Positions 19,391 to 28,499 of a stretch of DNA of 64,000 bases are shown here, one piece after another. Both the position numbers and the translations under genes were made by a program. The notes under the pieces were generated by a model. The model worked only from the letters and a program-made list of their open reading frames with translations, made no database searches and was not told where the DNA came from. The stretch spans positions 310,001-374,000 of the forward strand of contig JAEPQO010000002.1 in assembly GCA_017640505.1 (NCBI GenBank). Reading direction: 5' to 3'. How positions within the stretch are numbered: the stretch's first letter is position 1; every line of letters begins with the position of its first letter. Source of the DNA: Rhodospirillales bacterium. GTDB taxonomy: Bacteria > Pseudomonadota > Alphaproteobacteria > Rhodospirillales > Casp-alpha2.

Positions 19391-19909
19391 TTAGAGTCCT
19401 CGTTTCGGGGAGGTGCCGTAATATGCGTAATGGTCTTCGTTGATCGACGCAGGATCGACCGCCGAATAGATTCTGGAAACAGTCTTGCCGTCATTGCTGA
19501 GTGGTAGCCGGATCGAAAGCCTGGATGAATTGAGCCCCGATCGGGTGACGATCGGCGTATGACATAAAATAGCACGGCCATCTTTATAGACGGTCTCGTA
19601 CTTCTCTCTGTTGCCCTCGCGCATGGTTTCGTCGCCGATGTTGCTCAGCAGCTTGCCGCTCATTTCCGCGCCGATCAGGTTGGTCCTTTCGGTTCCCCAG
19701 AACCGGAAACGAAAATCGAGGGGATCGGTTTCGACATCCACAAGGACCGACCAGGGCAACAATTTCGCAGGTACAAATTCGAGCGAGAAACCCGACGCCA
19801 ATGGCAGTTCGGGCGCCGCGGGCAATGCGTGCCATATGTCGTAAACGGCGCGGAGGTTATCCGGCAATTCCGTCTCTTCGTCGATTTCGATCGTGATGCT
19901 ATCGTTCAT
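19391..19909 (-). CDS. PAS-domain protein (second PAS_5-like copy)
   Basis: 172-residue single-domain PAS protein related in layout to the one at 5837-6328. Both have an early IWHALP or EYWHGLP element and FRFWGTE or NRYWGSE near the middle, but they are otherwise divergent. No output domain or partner is visible. It lies two bases upstream of the hydrolase-OsmC gene, suggesting cotranscription and perhaps a shared stress signal. Family assignment is by pattern, not by search. Confidence 0.7.
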   Translation of the reverse strand: MNDSITIEIDEETELPDNLRAVYDIWHALPAAPELPLASGFSLEFVPAKLLPWSVLVDVETDPLDFRFRFWGTERTNLIGAEMSGKLLSNIGDETMREGNREKYETVYKDGRAILCHTPIVTRSGLNSSRLSIRLPLSNDGKTVSRIYSAVDPASINEDHYAYYGTSPKRGL

Positions 19910-19957
19910 GGCACGCCTAAAGTATCACAGTTCCAATTCGTCGACGGACGTTTGATT

Positions 19958-20758
19958 TCATGCCGTCGAATACCAGGACGCATTTCGTTTTTCGGCAAAA
20001 CTTAGCAGGCCTTCCGATGCCTCGTCGGTCTGTCGCTGGCCGGAATGCCCTGCCGCAAGGTGGGCAGCAAGCTCGTCGTCGATATAAAGTCCTGACGTTT
20101 CAAACAAGATGCGTTTGGTTGCTGCCACTGCGCCTGGGCCGTTCATCATGATGCTGTCGACGACCCTGGCACCCGTCGCTTCGAGTTCGTCGCGCGCGCA
20201 GACAGAATGGACGAGTCCCAATTTCTCCGCTGTTGCTGCATCGAATCGCTCTGCGGTGATCGCGTAGCGGCGCACCTGCCTGGGCCCGATGGCAGCCGCT
20301 AGCTGCGGAATGATCGGACCTGCATGCAGCCCCCAGCGAACCTCGGCGATCGAAAACATGGCGTCGTCGGAAGCAATGACCACATCGCAAGCCGCGATGA
20401 TCCCCGTCCCGCCGCCGAAGCACGCACCGTGGACAAGTGCCACCGTCGGCTTCATCAATTGGTCGAGTTCACGGACGGCATCCGTGGTGCGCTCGGATAC
20501 CTGCAGGTTTTCCTCCGGTGATCCTTGCCGCACCTCGTTCAGCCACGCGAGATCGGCGCCCGCCTGGAAATGTTTTCCGTTTCCTTTCAGGACGATCGCG
20601 CGCACGTCATCATTACGACCGAGTTCGCGTATCCCGTTCAGCAAATTGACGACCATATCGCCATTGTATGCGTTATTTACTTGTGGGCGATTGAGCGTAA
20701 CGGTCGCGACACCGCGGTGGTCGATATCGCAAAGCACGCTAGGTTGGTCGTCAGACAT
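19958..20758 (-). CDS. enoyl-CoA hydratase/isomerase family protein
   Basis: 266-residue crotonase-fold enzyme. The oxyanion-hole segments are FQAGADLAWL (about residues 63-72) and GACFGGGTGI (about 108-117), with a glutamate in SIAEVRWGL (about 137) in the usual catalytic place. It most resembles methylglutaconyl-CoA hydratase-type members of leucine/isoprenoid breakdown, but no pathway partners are adjacent, so substrate is open. I start at MSDDQPS because AGGGAG lies eight bases upstream; a codon at 20797 would add 13 residues. It is divergent from the Nudix gene. Confidence 0.88.
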   Translation of the reverse strand: MSDDQPSVLCDIDHRGVATVTLNRPQVNNAYNGDMVVNLLNGIRELGRNDDVRAIVLKGNGKHFQAGADLAWLNEVRQGSPEENLQVSERTTDAVRELDQLMKPTVALVHGACFGGGTGIIAACDVVIASDDAMFSIAEVRWGLHAGPIIPQLAAAIGPRQVRRYAITAERFDAATAEKLGLVHSVCARDELEATGARVVDSIMMNGPGAVAATKRILFETSGLYIDDELAAHLAAGHSGQRQTDEASEGLLSFAEKRNASWYSTA

Positions 20759-20814
20759 TGTTTGCTCCCTAAGTTGTTGCCGTCCCTGGTCGATCACGAC
20801 TGGACAAACTGGCC

Positions 20815-21474
20815 ATGGTCCCGATTATTAGCGGCATGAAAAAACCTGCTTTTACAAGAGATGATGTCGAAGACCTGAAAATGGAACCCGGCTACAACGG
20901 GTTTTTCGACCTGAATATCTATTCGCTCCGGCATCGCAAATTCACCGGTGAGTGGGCGCCGGAGATCAGGCGGGAGGTATTCGAGCGCGGTCATGCCGTC
21001 GCTGTGCTTCCGTACGATCCAGGCCGCGATACGGTATTGCTGATCGAGCAGTTCAGGCCCGGTGCCTATTTCGCGTTGAACTCTCCCTGGTTCGGCGAAG
21101 ACTCCTCGCCCTGGGTTTACGAGGGTGTCGCCGGGATCATTGACCCGGGCGAACAGCCGGAAGACGTCGCGTACCGCGAGGCGATCGAAGAGACCGGTAC
21201 ACCGCTGACCGACCTGATGCTCGTCAGCCATTATCTGGTCAGTCCCGGCGGTACGACAGAGTCCGTGTTCGTCTATATCGGTTGCGCCGACCTCAGCAAT
21301 GTCGATGGATATCACGGCGTCGAACATGAAGGTGAGGATATCCGCCCGTTTACCGTTCCGCTTCGCGAAGCTTATGATGCGATCGAGGAAGGACTCGTCA
21401 ACAACGCCATGACGATCGTCGCGTTGCAGTGGCTGATGTTGAATAAGGACAAAGTCCTCGCCAAATGGAGTTAA
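20815..21474 (+). CDS. Nudix hydrolase, ADP-ribose pyrophosphatase type
   Basis: 219-residue enzyme with the Nudix box starting GIIDPGEQPEDVAYREAIEE (about residues 105-124). The preceding QFRPGAYF and the following TPGTTES-like SPGGTTESVF pattern are typical of ADP-ribose pyrophosphatases. It would cleave ADP-ribose to AMP and ribose phosphate. The start is uncertain: ATG at 20815 or ATG at 20836 (MKKPAF), neither with a strong ribosome site. It is followed by the cysK-sulfurtransferase-GNAT group. Confidence 0.88.
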   Translation: MVPIISGMKKPAFTRDDVEDLKMEPGYNGFFDLNIYSLRHRKFTGEWAPEIRREVFERGHAVAVLPYDPGRDTVLLIEQFRPGAYFALNSPWFGEDSSPWVYEGVAGIIDPGEQPEDVAYREAIEETGTPLTDLMLVSHYLVSPGGTTESVFVYIGCADLSNVDGYHGVEHEGEDIRPFTVPLREAYDAIEEGLVNNAMTIVALQWLMLNKDKVLAKWS

Positions 21475-21573
21475 TGGATACTGCTTGGCGGGTGCTTGAT
21501 CGGCCCCGGCAGCGCCGATAATCTCAACGCAGCAAAGCAGAACAAAAGCAAACTCCGACCGGGGAAATCATCA

Positions 21574-22578
21574 ATGGATATCAAGACGGGTTTTGAAGAT
21601 GCAGTCGGCAATACGCCGCTGATCAGATTGTCGGGCGTTTCGGAAGCCACCGGTTGTGAAATTTATGGCAAGGCTGAGTTTCTGAACCCGGGCCAGTCGG
21701 TTAAAGACCGTCCGGCTCGGCAGATGGTGCTTGATGCCGAGGAAGCCGGCATTTTGAGGCCCGGAGGCACGATCGTCGAAGGCACTGCCGGCAATACGGG
21801 GATCGGTCTTGCACTGATGGCGAATACACGTGGTTACAAGTGCAAGATCGTCATTCCGGAAACACAAAGCCAGGAAAAGAAGGACATGTTGCGTCTCTGC
21901 GGGGCGGAGCTCTTGGAAGTCCCTGCCCTGCCGTTTTCCGACCCGAACAACTATCAGCATATCGCGCGGCGCCTGGCCGAAGAGACGGCGGAAAATTCGG
22001 AGGGCGGCTGCCTGTTCGCGGACCAGTGGAACAATCTGTCCAACCGCAAGGCGCACTATTTGACGACCGGACCGGAGATCTGGGAACAGCTGGATGGCAA
22101 GGTCGACGGCTTCATTTGCGCCGTCGGCACCGGCGGGACACTTGCCGGAACGTCGACGTTCCTCAAAGAGAAGAATCCGAAGATCGCGATCGGCTGCGCC
22201 GATCCGCTTGGCGCCGCGATGTACAACCTGTTCAAGAACGGTGAAGCCAAGGCTTCCGAAGGCGGGTCCATATCCGAAGGTATCGGTCTTGGCCGGGTCA
22301 CTCCGATCATCGAGGACATCACGGTCGATTATCCGTACATGATCCCCGATGAAGAGGCACTGCCGCTTGTCTTTGACCTTTTGCAGCATGAAGGCCTGTG
22401 CCTGGGCGGTTCGACGGCGATCAACGTTGCCGGTGCGGTTCGCCTTGCGAAGGATCTTGGTCCGGGCCACACAATCGTCACAGTGCTGTGCGATCCCGGG
22501 TCCAGATATCAAACCAAACTTTTCAATCCGGCATTCCTAAAGAGTAAGAACCTGCCGGTTCCCGCGTGGTTGGAGTAA
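21574..22578 (+). CDS. cysK: cysteine synthase A (O-acetylserine sulfhydrylase)
   Basis: PLP enzyme making L-cysteine from O-acetylserine and sulfide. The 335-residue product has the PLP lysine in GQSVKDR (about residue 43), EGTAGNTGIGLA in the place of the usual TSGNTG substrate loop, and GTGGTLAG for phosphate binding. I chose the ATG at 21574 because GGGGAA lies just upstream and upstream codons are not family-like. It is followed closely by a sulfurtransferase and a GNAT gene, a sulfur-metabolism run. The SGN to AGN change may shift the acceptor or donor preference. Confidence 0.9.
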   Translation: MDIKTGFEDAVGNTPLIRLSGVSEATGCEIYGKAEFLNPGQSVKDRPARQMVLDAEEAGILRPGGTIVEGTAGNTGIGLALMANTRGYKCKIVIPETQSQEKKDMLRLCGAELLEVPALPFSDPNNYQHIARRLAEETAENSEGGCLFADQWNNLSNRKAHYLTTGPEIWEQLDGKVDGFICAVGTGGTLAGTSTFLKEKNPKIAIGCADPLGAAMYNLFKNGEAKASEGGSISEGIGLGRVTPIIEDITVDYPYMIPDEEALPLVFDLLQHEGLCLGGSTAINVAGAVRLAKDLGPGHTIVTVLCDPGSRYQTKLFNPAFLKSKNLPVPAWLE

Positions 22579-22582
22579 GTTC

Positions 22583-23443
22583 ATGTCATATGTCAATCAG
22601 GATTCGCTCGTTTCGACAGAGTGGCTGGCCGACCATCTGAACGCGCCGGACGTGCGTATTGTCGATGCCACTTCGTTCCTGCCGGGTACCGGACGAAACG
22701 CGAAGGCCGAATATCGGGATTGTCACATTCCGGGTGCTGTCTTCTTCGATATCGACGACGTTGCCGATGAGACGAACGAGTTGCCGCATATGATCCCGTC
22801 GCCCGAGAAGTTTTCGAGCCGGGTCAGGAAACTGGGTCTCGGTGACGGTAATCGGATCGTCGTCTATGACGCGAACGGCGGTGGTATGGCCGCATGCCGG
22901 GTGTGGTGGATGTTCCGCCTCTATGGACACGAAGATGTGTCCGTTCTGGACGGAGGACTTCCGAAATGGATAGCTGAAGGCCGCCAGACCGATGACCTGC
23001 CGCCGGTCCCGAAGGAGCGTCATTTCACGCCGCGTATGAACAATTTTCTCGTTCGTACCGTCGATCAGTTGATCCAAAACTGCAAATCGCAGCGTGAACT
23101 TGTCGTCGATGCCAGAAGTGCCGGCCGTTTCGCCGGGACGGCCGATGAACCGCGCGAAGGACTGCGCAAGGGGCATATGCCGGGCAGCGTCAACCTTCCG
23201 TTCAACCTGTTGATGGACAAGGATGCCAACTTCACTTTCCGCTCCGCCGACGAGATCAAGACAATCTTCGATGACGCGGGCATCGATTTCAAAAAGCCGC
23301 TGGTGGCCAGCTGCGGGTCCGGTGTGACGGCCTGTGTTATTGCTTTCGCCGGTCACCTGATCGGTGAGAGCGAGATTGCAGTCTACGACGGGTCCTGGAC
23401 CGAGTGGGGCAGTCGTCACGACACGCCGATAGACTCCGAGTAG
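22583..23443 (+). CDS. sseA: 3-mercaptopyruvate/thiosulfate sulfurtransferase
   Basis: 286-residue tandem rhodanese protein: an inactive N-terminal rhodanese domain (about 1-150) and a catalytic one (about 160-280). The active loop CGSGVTA near residue 243 is the form typical of 3-mercaptopyruvate sulfurtransferases rather than thiosulfate enzymes. It starts four bases after cysK, so desulfuration of 3-mercaptopyruvate is likely tied to cysteine metabolism. Confidence 0.92.
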   Translation: MSYVNQDSLVSTEWLADHLNAPDVRIVDATSFLPGTGRNAKAEYRDCHIPGAVFFDIDDVADETNELPHMIPSPEKFSSRVRKLGLGDGNRIVVYDANGGGMAACRVWWMFRLYGHEDVSVLDGGLPKWIAEGRQTDDLPPVPKERHFTPRMNNFLVRTVDQLIQNCKSQRELVVDARSAGRFAGTADEPREGLRKGHMPGSVNLPFNLLMDKDANFTFRSADEIKTIFDDAGIDFKKPLVASCGSGVTACVIAFAGHLIGESEIAVYDGSWTEWGSRHDTPIDSE

Positions 23444-23448
23444 ACCTG

Positions 23449-24000
23449 ATGGCGGAAGACACCCCCGCCGAGATCGAAACGGTTATCACCTACCTCGAAA
23501 TGACGGCGCCGCCGAGCGCGCCGCCACCGCCGCCGCCGATGGGGCCGCTTGCCATCATGCTCGCGGAGAATCCGACCGTCTCGTTCTATCGGTACCTTTA
23601 CAACACCGTGGGTGCGGACAATCTGTGGTGGGAACGCCGCATCATGCCGGATGAAGAGTTGCGTGCGGCCATACAGGGGGAAGGCGTCGATCTGTTCGTG
23701 CTTTATGTCGCCGGTGTCCCCGCCGGTTACTTCGAACTTGGCGAACTGGAAGGCGGCAAGCGTATCGAACTCGTCTACTTTGGTCTGATCCCGGAATTCA
23801 TCGGTCAGGGGTATGGCGCCTATCTGCTCCGCACTGCGGTCGACGAAGCGTGGTCACGCGGACCTGAACGCGTCACCGTTCATACCTGTAACCTTGATCA
23901 TCCGAACGCCTTGCAGGTTTATCAGCGTGCCGGGTTCGAAGCATACGATCAGGAAACCAGGATGATCGAGGATCCGCGTAAGCTCGGTATCTTCGACTGA
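23449..24000 (+). CDS. GNAT-family N-acetyltransferase with a polyproline segment
   Basis: 183-residue acetyltransferase. The acetyl-CoA-binding motif region reads IPEFIGQGYGAYLL (about residues 113-126), with the Q/R-x-x-G-x-G/A core as GQGYGA, and the family end HPNALQVYQRAGFE. Near the N-terminus, residues 19-31 contain two prolines, S-A, then six prolines in a row. The natural substrate is unknown. The start (six bases after the sulfurtransferase stop) has no strong ribosome site and may depend on coupling. It ends the cysK run, facing aapP across a hairpin. Confidence 0.85.
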   Translation: MAEDTPAEIETVITYLEMTAPPSAPPPPPPMGPLAIMLAENPTVSFYRYLYNTVGADNLWWERRIMPDEELRAAIQGEGVDLFVLYVAGVPAGYFELGELEGGKRIELVYFGLIPEFIGQGYGAYLLRTAVDEAWSRGPERVTVHTCNLDHPNALQVYQRAGFEAYDQETRMIEDPRKLGIFD

Positions 24001-24015
24001 CGGCCCGCACAATGA

Positions 24016-24053
24016 GAGACGGCCCGCCTCGTCTCCGAGTAGCGGACCGTCTC
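24016..24053. terminator. stem-loop between convergent GNAT and aapP genes
   Basis: GAGACGG (24016-24022) pairs with CCGTCTC (24047-24053); after one C-A mismatch, CCGC pairs with GCGG. The stem is strong and reads the same in both directions, fitting a shared end for the two converging units. Neither side has a good T-run, so it may protect 3' ends rather than terminate. Confidence 0.5.
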
Positions 24054-24086
24054 ACCATCCCCCCTCTGGGATAGCCTTTTCGTCGG

Positions 24087-24878
24087 TCAGTGACCGAGAA
24101 TCTGACTCAGGAAGAGTTTCGTACGATCGTGCTGCGGATTGCCGAAGAACTCTTCTGGCTCGTTTTCCTCGATGATCTCACCACCATCCATGAAGATCAC
24201 GCGGTCGGCCACGGTCCGGGCGAAGCCCATTTCGTGCGTCACGCACAGCATGGTCATACCGGTTTCCGCGAGTGATACCATCGTATCCAGCACTTCTTTG
24301 ATCATTTCCGGGTCGAGCGCGGATGTCGGCTCATCGAACAGCATGATACGTGGATTCATGCAGAGCGACCGCGCGATGGCGACGCGCTGCTGCTGGCCGC
24401 CGGAAAGCTGTCCGGGGTACTTGTGTGCCTGCTCCGGAATCTTGACCTTGGAGAGGTATTCCATCGCTGTCGCTTCGGCTTCGGCCTTGGGCGTCTGACG
24501 AACCCAAATCGGTCCCAGCGTGCAGTTGTCCAACACCGTCAGGTGCGGGAACAGATTGAAGTGCTGGAACACCATGCCGACTTCGCGACGGATGGCGTCG
24601 ATCTGCTTGAGGTCGTTGGTCAGCTCGATGCCGTCGACAATGATCTGCCCCTTCTGGTGTTCCTCCAGCCGGTTGATGCACCGGATCATCGTCGATTTAC
24701 CGGAGCCGGACGGACCGCAGATAACGATCCGCTCGCCTCTTTTGACGCGGAGGTTGATGTCCTTTAGGACGTGGAAATCCCCGTACCATTTGTGCATGCC
24801 GATGATCTCGATCAGATCGTCGTCCCCGGCTGCTGATGCGACGGGCGTTTTACTTTCGGCTGCGTTTACTTCACCCAT
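24087..24878 (-). CDS. aapP: general L-amino acid ABC transporter, ATP-binding protein
   Basis: ATPase of the polar amino acid uptake system. The 263 residues include Walker A GPSGSGKS (about 54-61), signature [15 protein letters not shown], Walker [13 protein letters not shown] and the switch histidine in CVTHEMG. The N-terminal 25 residues are an extra low-complexity leader before the standard ABC start. It is the last gene of aapJQMP. The order matches the Rhizobium aap operon, whose system takes up a wide range of L-amino acids. Confidence 0.95.
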   Translation of the reverse strand: MGEVNAAESKTPVASAAGDDDLIEIIGMHKWYGDFHVLKDINLRVKRGERIVICGPSGSGKSTMIRCINRLEEHQKGQIIVDGIELTNDLKQIDAIRREVGMVFQHFNLFPHLTVLDNCTLGPIWVRQTPKAEAEATAMEYLSKVKIPEQAHKYPGQLSGGQQQRVAIARSLCMNPRIMLFDEPTSALDPEMIKEVLDTMVSLAETGMTMLCVTHEMGFARTVADRVIFMDGGEIIEENEPEEFFGNPQHDRTKLFLSQILGH

Positions 24879-24932
24879 GACTATAAGTCCTTTCCCTGTA
24901 GCGCTTTCAGGCGCTCAACTGCGTTTCGCCTT

Positions 24933-26048
24933 TTAGCGCTTGTAACCTTTATCCAGCTTCTTCTCGAGATAGATCGAGTACCGCGACATGCCGAAGCAGA
25001 AGATGAAGAAGAACAGTGCGATTGAGACATAGATCTCGTTCGACAGTCCGTTCCACTGTGCGTCGGCAAGTGACGATTTCCCGATCCCGAGCACGTCGAG
25101 AAGACCGATGATCAGCACCAGCGTCGTGTCCTTGAACAGGCCGATGAAGGTGTTGACGATGCCTGGAATGGAGATTTTCAAGGCTTGCGGTAGCACGATC
25201 AGTCGCATGGACTGCCAGTACTTTAGGCCCATGCTGTCGGCGGCTTCGTACTGTCCTTTCGGAATGGCCTGCAGACCGCCGCGGACAACCTCGGCGATAT
25301 AACCGGACGAGAACAGCGTCACCATGATCAGCACCCTGAGCAGGAGATCGAACGTCGTCCCCGGCGGCAGGAAGTAGTTGAGCATGGTTGAGGCCACGAA
25401 CAGCAGCGTGATCAGCGGCACACCGCGAATGAACTCGATGAAACAGACCGAGCACGATTTCACGATCGGCAGATGCGATTGCCGTCCCAGCGCCAGCAGG
25501 ATACCGAGCGGCAGCGAAAACGCGATACCGGTCACACCGACAACCGTGTTCAGCATCATGCCGCCGAATTCATCCGTTCCAACCGGTTGCAGACCAAAGC
25601 CGCCGAGCAGCAGCCAGCCCGCGATCAGCGGATAGACGCAGGAGAAAATCAGGCCCGGTTTGCGGAACGGCACGTGGTCGAACAGTACCGGGACCAACGC
25701 AAGACAGAGCAGGATGAACGACATGTCGACGCGCCAGCGTTCCGCTGCCGGGTAGAACCCGTACACTAGAATACTGAAGCGGTCGTTGATAAACGCCCAG
25801 CAGGCGCCGCTGCCGAGCTGGCGGCATTCATCTCGGTTCGCGGCGTTCATGACGGCGTCGAGGACGGCCCAATCGAGCAATGGCGGTACGATCTTGTACA
25901 GTAGATAAACCGCCACAATCGTCATGAGCGTGTTTATCCACGACGAGAACAGGTTGGTCCTGAGCCACAAAAGGACACCACGCTGCCCCGCGGGGGGCGG
26001 CATGTCCGGATGCTGACCGGGAGGATAGTGTTGTGCAACTTCACTCAT
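24933..26048 (-). CDS. aapM: general L-amino acid ABC transporter, permease AapM
   Basis: 371-residue inner-membrane permease of the HisM/GlnP type. It has an extended N-terminal region with several extra membrane segments (about 30-50, 90-110, 120-150), then the core permease with EAA-like loop EAADSMGLKYWQSMRLIVLPQALK (positions about 255-278; the key residues are E, A, A, G and P). These long permeases are typical of Aap systems. It pairs with AapQ and is powered by AapP. Confidence 0.95.
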   Translation of the reverse strand: MSEVAQHYPPGQHPDMPPPAGQRGVLLWLRTNLFSSWINTLMTIVAVYLLYKIVPPLLDWAVLDAVMNAANRDECRQLGSGACWAFINDRFSILVYGFYPAAERWRVDMSFILLCLALVPVLFDHVPFRKPGLIFSCVYPLIAGWLLLGGFGLQPVGTDEFGGMMLNTVVGVTGIAFSLPLGILLALGRQSHLPIVKSCSVCFIEFIRGVPLITLLFVASTMLNYFLPPGTTFDLLLRVLIMVTLFSSGYIAEVVRGGLQAIPKGQYEAADSMGLKYWQSMRLIVLPQALKISIPGIVNTFIGLFKDTTLVLIIGLLDVLGIGKSSLADAQWNGLSNEIYVSIALFFFIFCFGMSRYSIYLEKKLDKGYKR

Positions 26049-26060
26049 GATCTATCCCCC

Positions 26061-27269
26061 TCACCGCTCTACCAGCTTGATGCGTTTGTTGTACCAGTTC
26101 ATGAACGCCGAAATCATCAGCGAGATCACGAGGTAAACCGCGATCACGAGGATCATCGTTTCCATTTCCTTGCCGGTCTGCATCAGCGAGATACCGCCAA
26201 GCGTGGCGACGATATCCATATAGCCGATGGCAATGGCCAACGAGGAGTTCTTGGTCAGGTTCAGGTACTGGCTGGTCAGTGGCGGGATAATGACCCGAAG
26301 TGCCTGGGGAATGATCACCAGATTGAGGATCCGGCCCCGGCGAATACCAAGCGCGCCCGCAGCTTCCCACTGTCCGTGACTGACGGAAAGAATGCCCGCA
26401 CGGACAATCTCGCCGATGAATGCCGCCGTATAGAGCGACAGCGCCAGCCACAGCGCCATGAATTCCGGCAGCACGACCATGCCGCCTTTGAAGTTGAACC
26501 GCTGGAATTCGGGAACGTCCCAGTTGATCGGTGCGCCCGTAATGAAAAAGACGATAACGGGCAAACCGATGATCGCAGCCACAGAGATCCAGAACACGGG
26601 GTAAATTTTCCCGGTTTCATCCTGCACTTTCTTGGCATGGCGGCGGAACCAGATCGTGAACCCGACCCCCACCACAAACGCGATGATCGTCGCCCAGAAC
26701 AAAGGCTCCATCAGCGGTTTGGGCGCGAACACACCTCGGTTCGACAGGAAGAAAAGGTCGGCCAGGTTATATTCCGTACTGGCGACCTTTGGATGGGGCA
26801 ACGCGTGAACGATGATGCCGTGGATCAGCAGGATGTGCAGAAGCACCGGCACGTTGCGCGTGAATTCGATAAAGACGTAACTGATTTTGTTCAGCAGGAA
26901 GTTCGGAGAAAGTCTAAGTACGCCGAGTATGAACCCGAGCACCGTGGCGAGCACGATGCCGCAAATTGCGACCAATCCCGTGTTCAGCAGGCCGACGACG
27001 CCGGCGCGGAGATGGGTATCGCGCGACGTATAATCGATCAGCGACTGGTTGATGTCGTAACTGGCGGGTTCGCCAAGAAAATCGTAGCTGAAGGTCTTAC
27101 CCACAGCAGCAAGGTTTGCGACTGCGTTCGTAAGAATGAATGCAAAGAAGCCGATCAAGGCTGCCATCGTCAGTATTTGCAGAATGACTGATCGGGCTTC
27201 GCGGTTCGTCCACAGTTTACTGAGGGCGGAGCGCCCTTCCATATCGTGGTCCGCGGTGGTTGTGTTCAT
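26061..27269 (-). CDS. aapQ: general L-amino acid ABC transporter, permease AapQ
   Basis: Second permease subunit. I start at MNTTTADHD (27269), with GGACGG upstream, giving 402 residues; a codon at 27335 would add 22 non-family residues. It has about eight hydrophobic segments with a central periplasmic insertion. The EAA-type loop with EAAGALGIRRGR lies near residue 310, and a periplasmic loop region carries RNVPVLLHI-like sequence. It follows aapJ across a 207-base gap containing a very stable hairpin. Confidence 0.95.
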   Translation of the reverse strand: MNTTTADHDMEGRSALSKLWTNREARSVILQILTMAALIGFFAFILTNAVANLAAVGKTFSYDFLGEPASYDINQSLIDYTSRDTHLRAGVVGLLNTGLVAICGIVLATVLGFILGVLRLSPNFLLNKISYVFIEFTRNVPVLLHILLIHGIIVHALPHPKVASTEYNLADLFFLSNRGVFAPKPLMEPLFWATIIAFVVGVGFTIWFRRHAKKVQDETGKIYPVFWISVAAIIGLPVIVFFITGAPINWDVPEFQRFNFKGGMVVLPEFMALWLALSLYTAAFIGEIVRAGILSVSHGQWEAAGALGIRRGRILNLVIIPQALRVIIPPLTSQYLNLTKNSSLAIAIGYMDIVATLGGISLMQTGKEMETMILVIAVYLVISLMISAFMNWYNKRIKLVER

Positions 27270-27403
27270 TGGCCGTCCGTCCCCCGGGTTGCACACACAG
27301 CAAGGGCGTCCGTTTGTGGCCGTCCCCTGCAACACCTCCCTGCGCCGTCACCCAATTTTTATTGCCGTTGTTCGGCATGCGGGTGTTAAGCGCGTGAACT
27401 TTA

Positions 27404-27435
27404 GCGGGTGGGCCGGCAGGACCGTGCCCACCCGC
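27404..27435 (-). repeat. strong stem-loop between aapJ and aapQ
   Basis: GCGGGTGGGC (27404-27413) pairs perfectly with GCCCACCCGC (27426-27435) around a 12-base loop, about 40 bases after the aapJ stop. No T-run follows on the minus strand. Such structures after binding-protein genes commonly stabilise the 5' message so that the periplasmic protein is made in excess over the permeases; that role here is inferred. Confidence 0.7.
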
Positions 27436-27476
27436 AAAGCTCGTGACGTCAGCTTACGCCGACGGCAAGTTCCGGA

Positions 27477-28499
27477 TTAACGGAACGGCGGCGTGTACTG
27501 AAGGCCACCTTGCGTCCAAAGCGCGTTCAGACCGCGCTCCAGAGCAATCGGCGTGCTCGGGCCGATGTGACGTTCGAAGATTTCGCTGTAGTTACCAACA
27601 GCGGAAATAACCTTCACAACCCAGTCTTTCTGGAGACCGAGCATCGCGCCGAGGTCACCTTCGGTGCCGAGCATCCGGTTGATTTCCGGGTTGTTCGTAC
27701 CTTTGGCGAGTTCAGCGACATTCGCCTGCGTAATGCCGAGCTCTTCAGCGGCAAGCGTGGCGTTCAGAACCCAGCGGATGGTGTCACCCCAGGCATCGTC
27801 GCCCTGACGGACGGCCGGGCCGAGCGGCTCTTTGGAGATGATTTCCGGAAGGATCACGTGATCCTTCGGGTTCGGGAACGTCGAACGCGTCGCGGCGAGA
27901 CCGGAAGCGTCCGTGGTGTAAACGTCGCAACGACCGGCAAGATAGTTGGTACGCGATTCATCGTTGGTTTCGATCGGAACCGGCTCGTACTTGATCTTGT
28001 TGGTACGGAAGAAGTCGGCGAGGTTCAGCTCGGTGGTGGTACCCGTCTGGATGCAGACGGTCGCACCGTCGAGATCCTTGGCGGATTTGACGCCGAGCGA
28101 CTTCGGCACCATGAAGCCCTGACCATCGTAGTAGTTGACGCCAACAAACGTCAGTTTGACGTCGACGTCACGCACGAACGTCCAGGTCGTGTTCCGCCAA
28201 AGCACGTCGCCTTCGCCGGAGTTCAGGATGGTGAAGCGGGTTTTACCCGTGGCCGGAACGAACTTGACCTTGCTCGCATCCCCGAGAACCGCAGCAGCGG
28301 TCGCACGGCAGAAGTCGGCGTCAAAGCCCTGGTAAACACCTGCGGAATCCGTGTACGCGAAGCCGGCAAGACCGGTCGACACGACGCAACGCAGCTCACC
28401 GCGCGCCTTCACATCGTCCAGCGTCGCGGCACTGGCGGCGGTTGCACCGAACGCCATAACTGCCGCAGCAGCAGCCGAGATAAATGCAGTTTTCTTCAT
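27477..28499 (-). CDS. aapJ: general L-amino acid ABC transporter, periplasmic binding protein
   Basis: Solute-binding protein of the Aap system, 340 residues from MKKTAF. A clear signal peptide covers about residues 1-25 (KK, alanine-rich core, ASAA cleavage site). The mature part begins TLDDVKARGELRCVVS and carries the family 3 features GFDADFCRATAAAV and YDGQGFMV. GGGAG lies 11 bases before this ATG, and an in-frame start at 28526 would place nine residues before the lysines. It is the first gene of the operon, divergent from metC. Confidence 0.95.
   Translation of the reverse strand: MKKTAFISAAAAAVMAFGATAASAATLDDVKARGELRCVVSTGLAGFAYTDSAGVYQGFDADFCRATAAAVLGDASKVKFVPATGKTRFTILNSGEGDVLWRNTTWTFVRDVDVKLTFVGVNYYDGQGFMVPKSLGVKSAKDLDGATVCIQTGTTTELNLADFFRTNKIKYEPVPIETNDESRTNYLAGRCDVYTTDASGLAATRSTFPNPKDHVILPEIISKEPLGPAVRQGDDAWGDTIRWVLNATLAAEELGITQANVAELAKGTNNPEINRMLGTEGDLGAMLGLQKDWVVKVISAVGNYSEIFERHIGPSTPIALERGLNALWTQGGLQYTPPFR

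Noticed and set aside
26010-27191. 393-codon plus-strand frame opposite aapQ
   Set aside because: Shadow of the permease; strongly charged, low-complexity translation without motifs.
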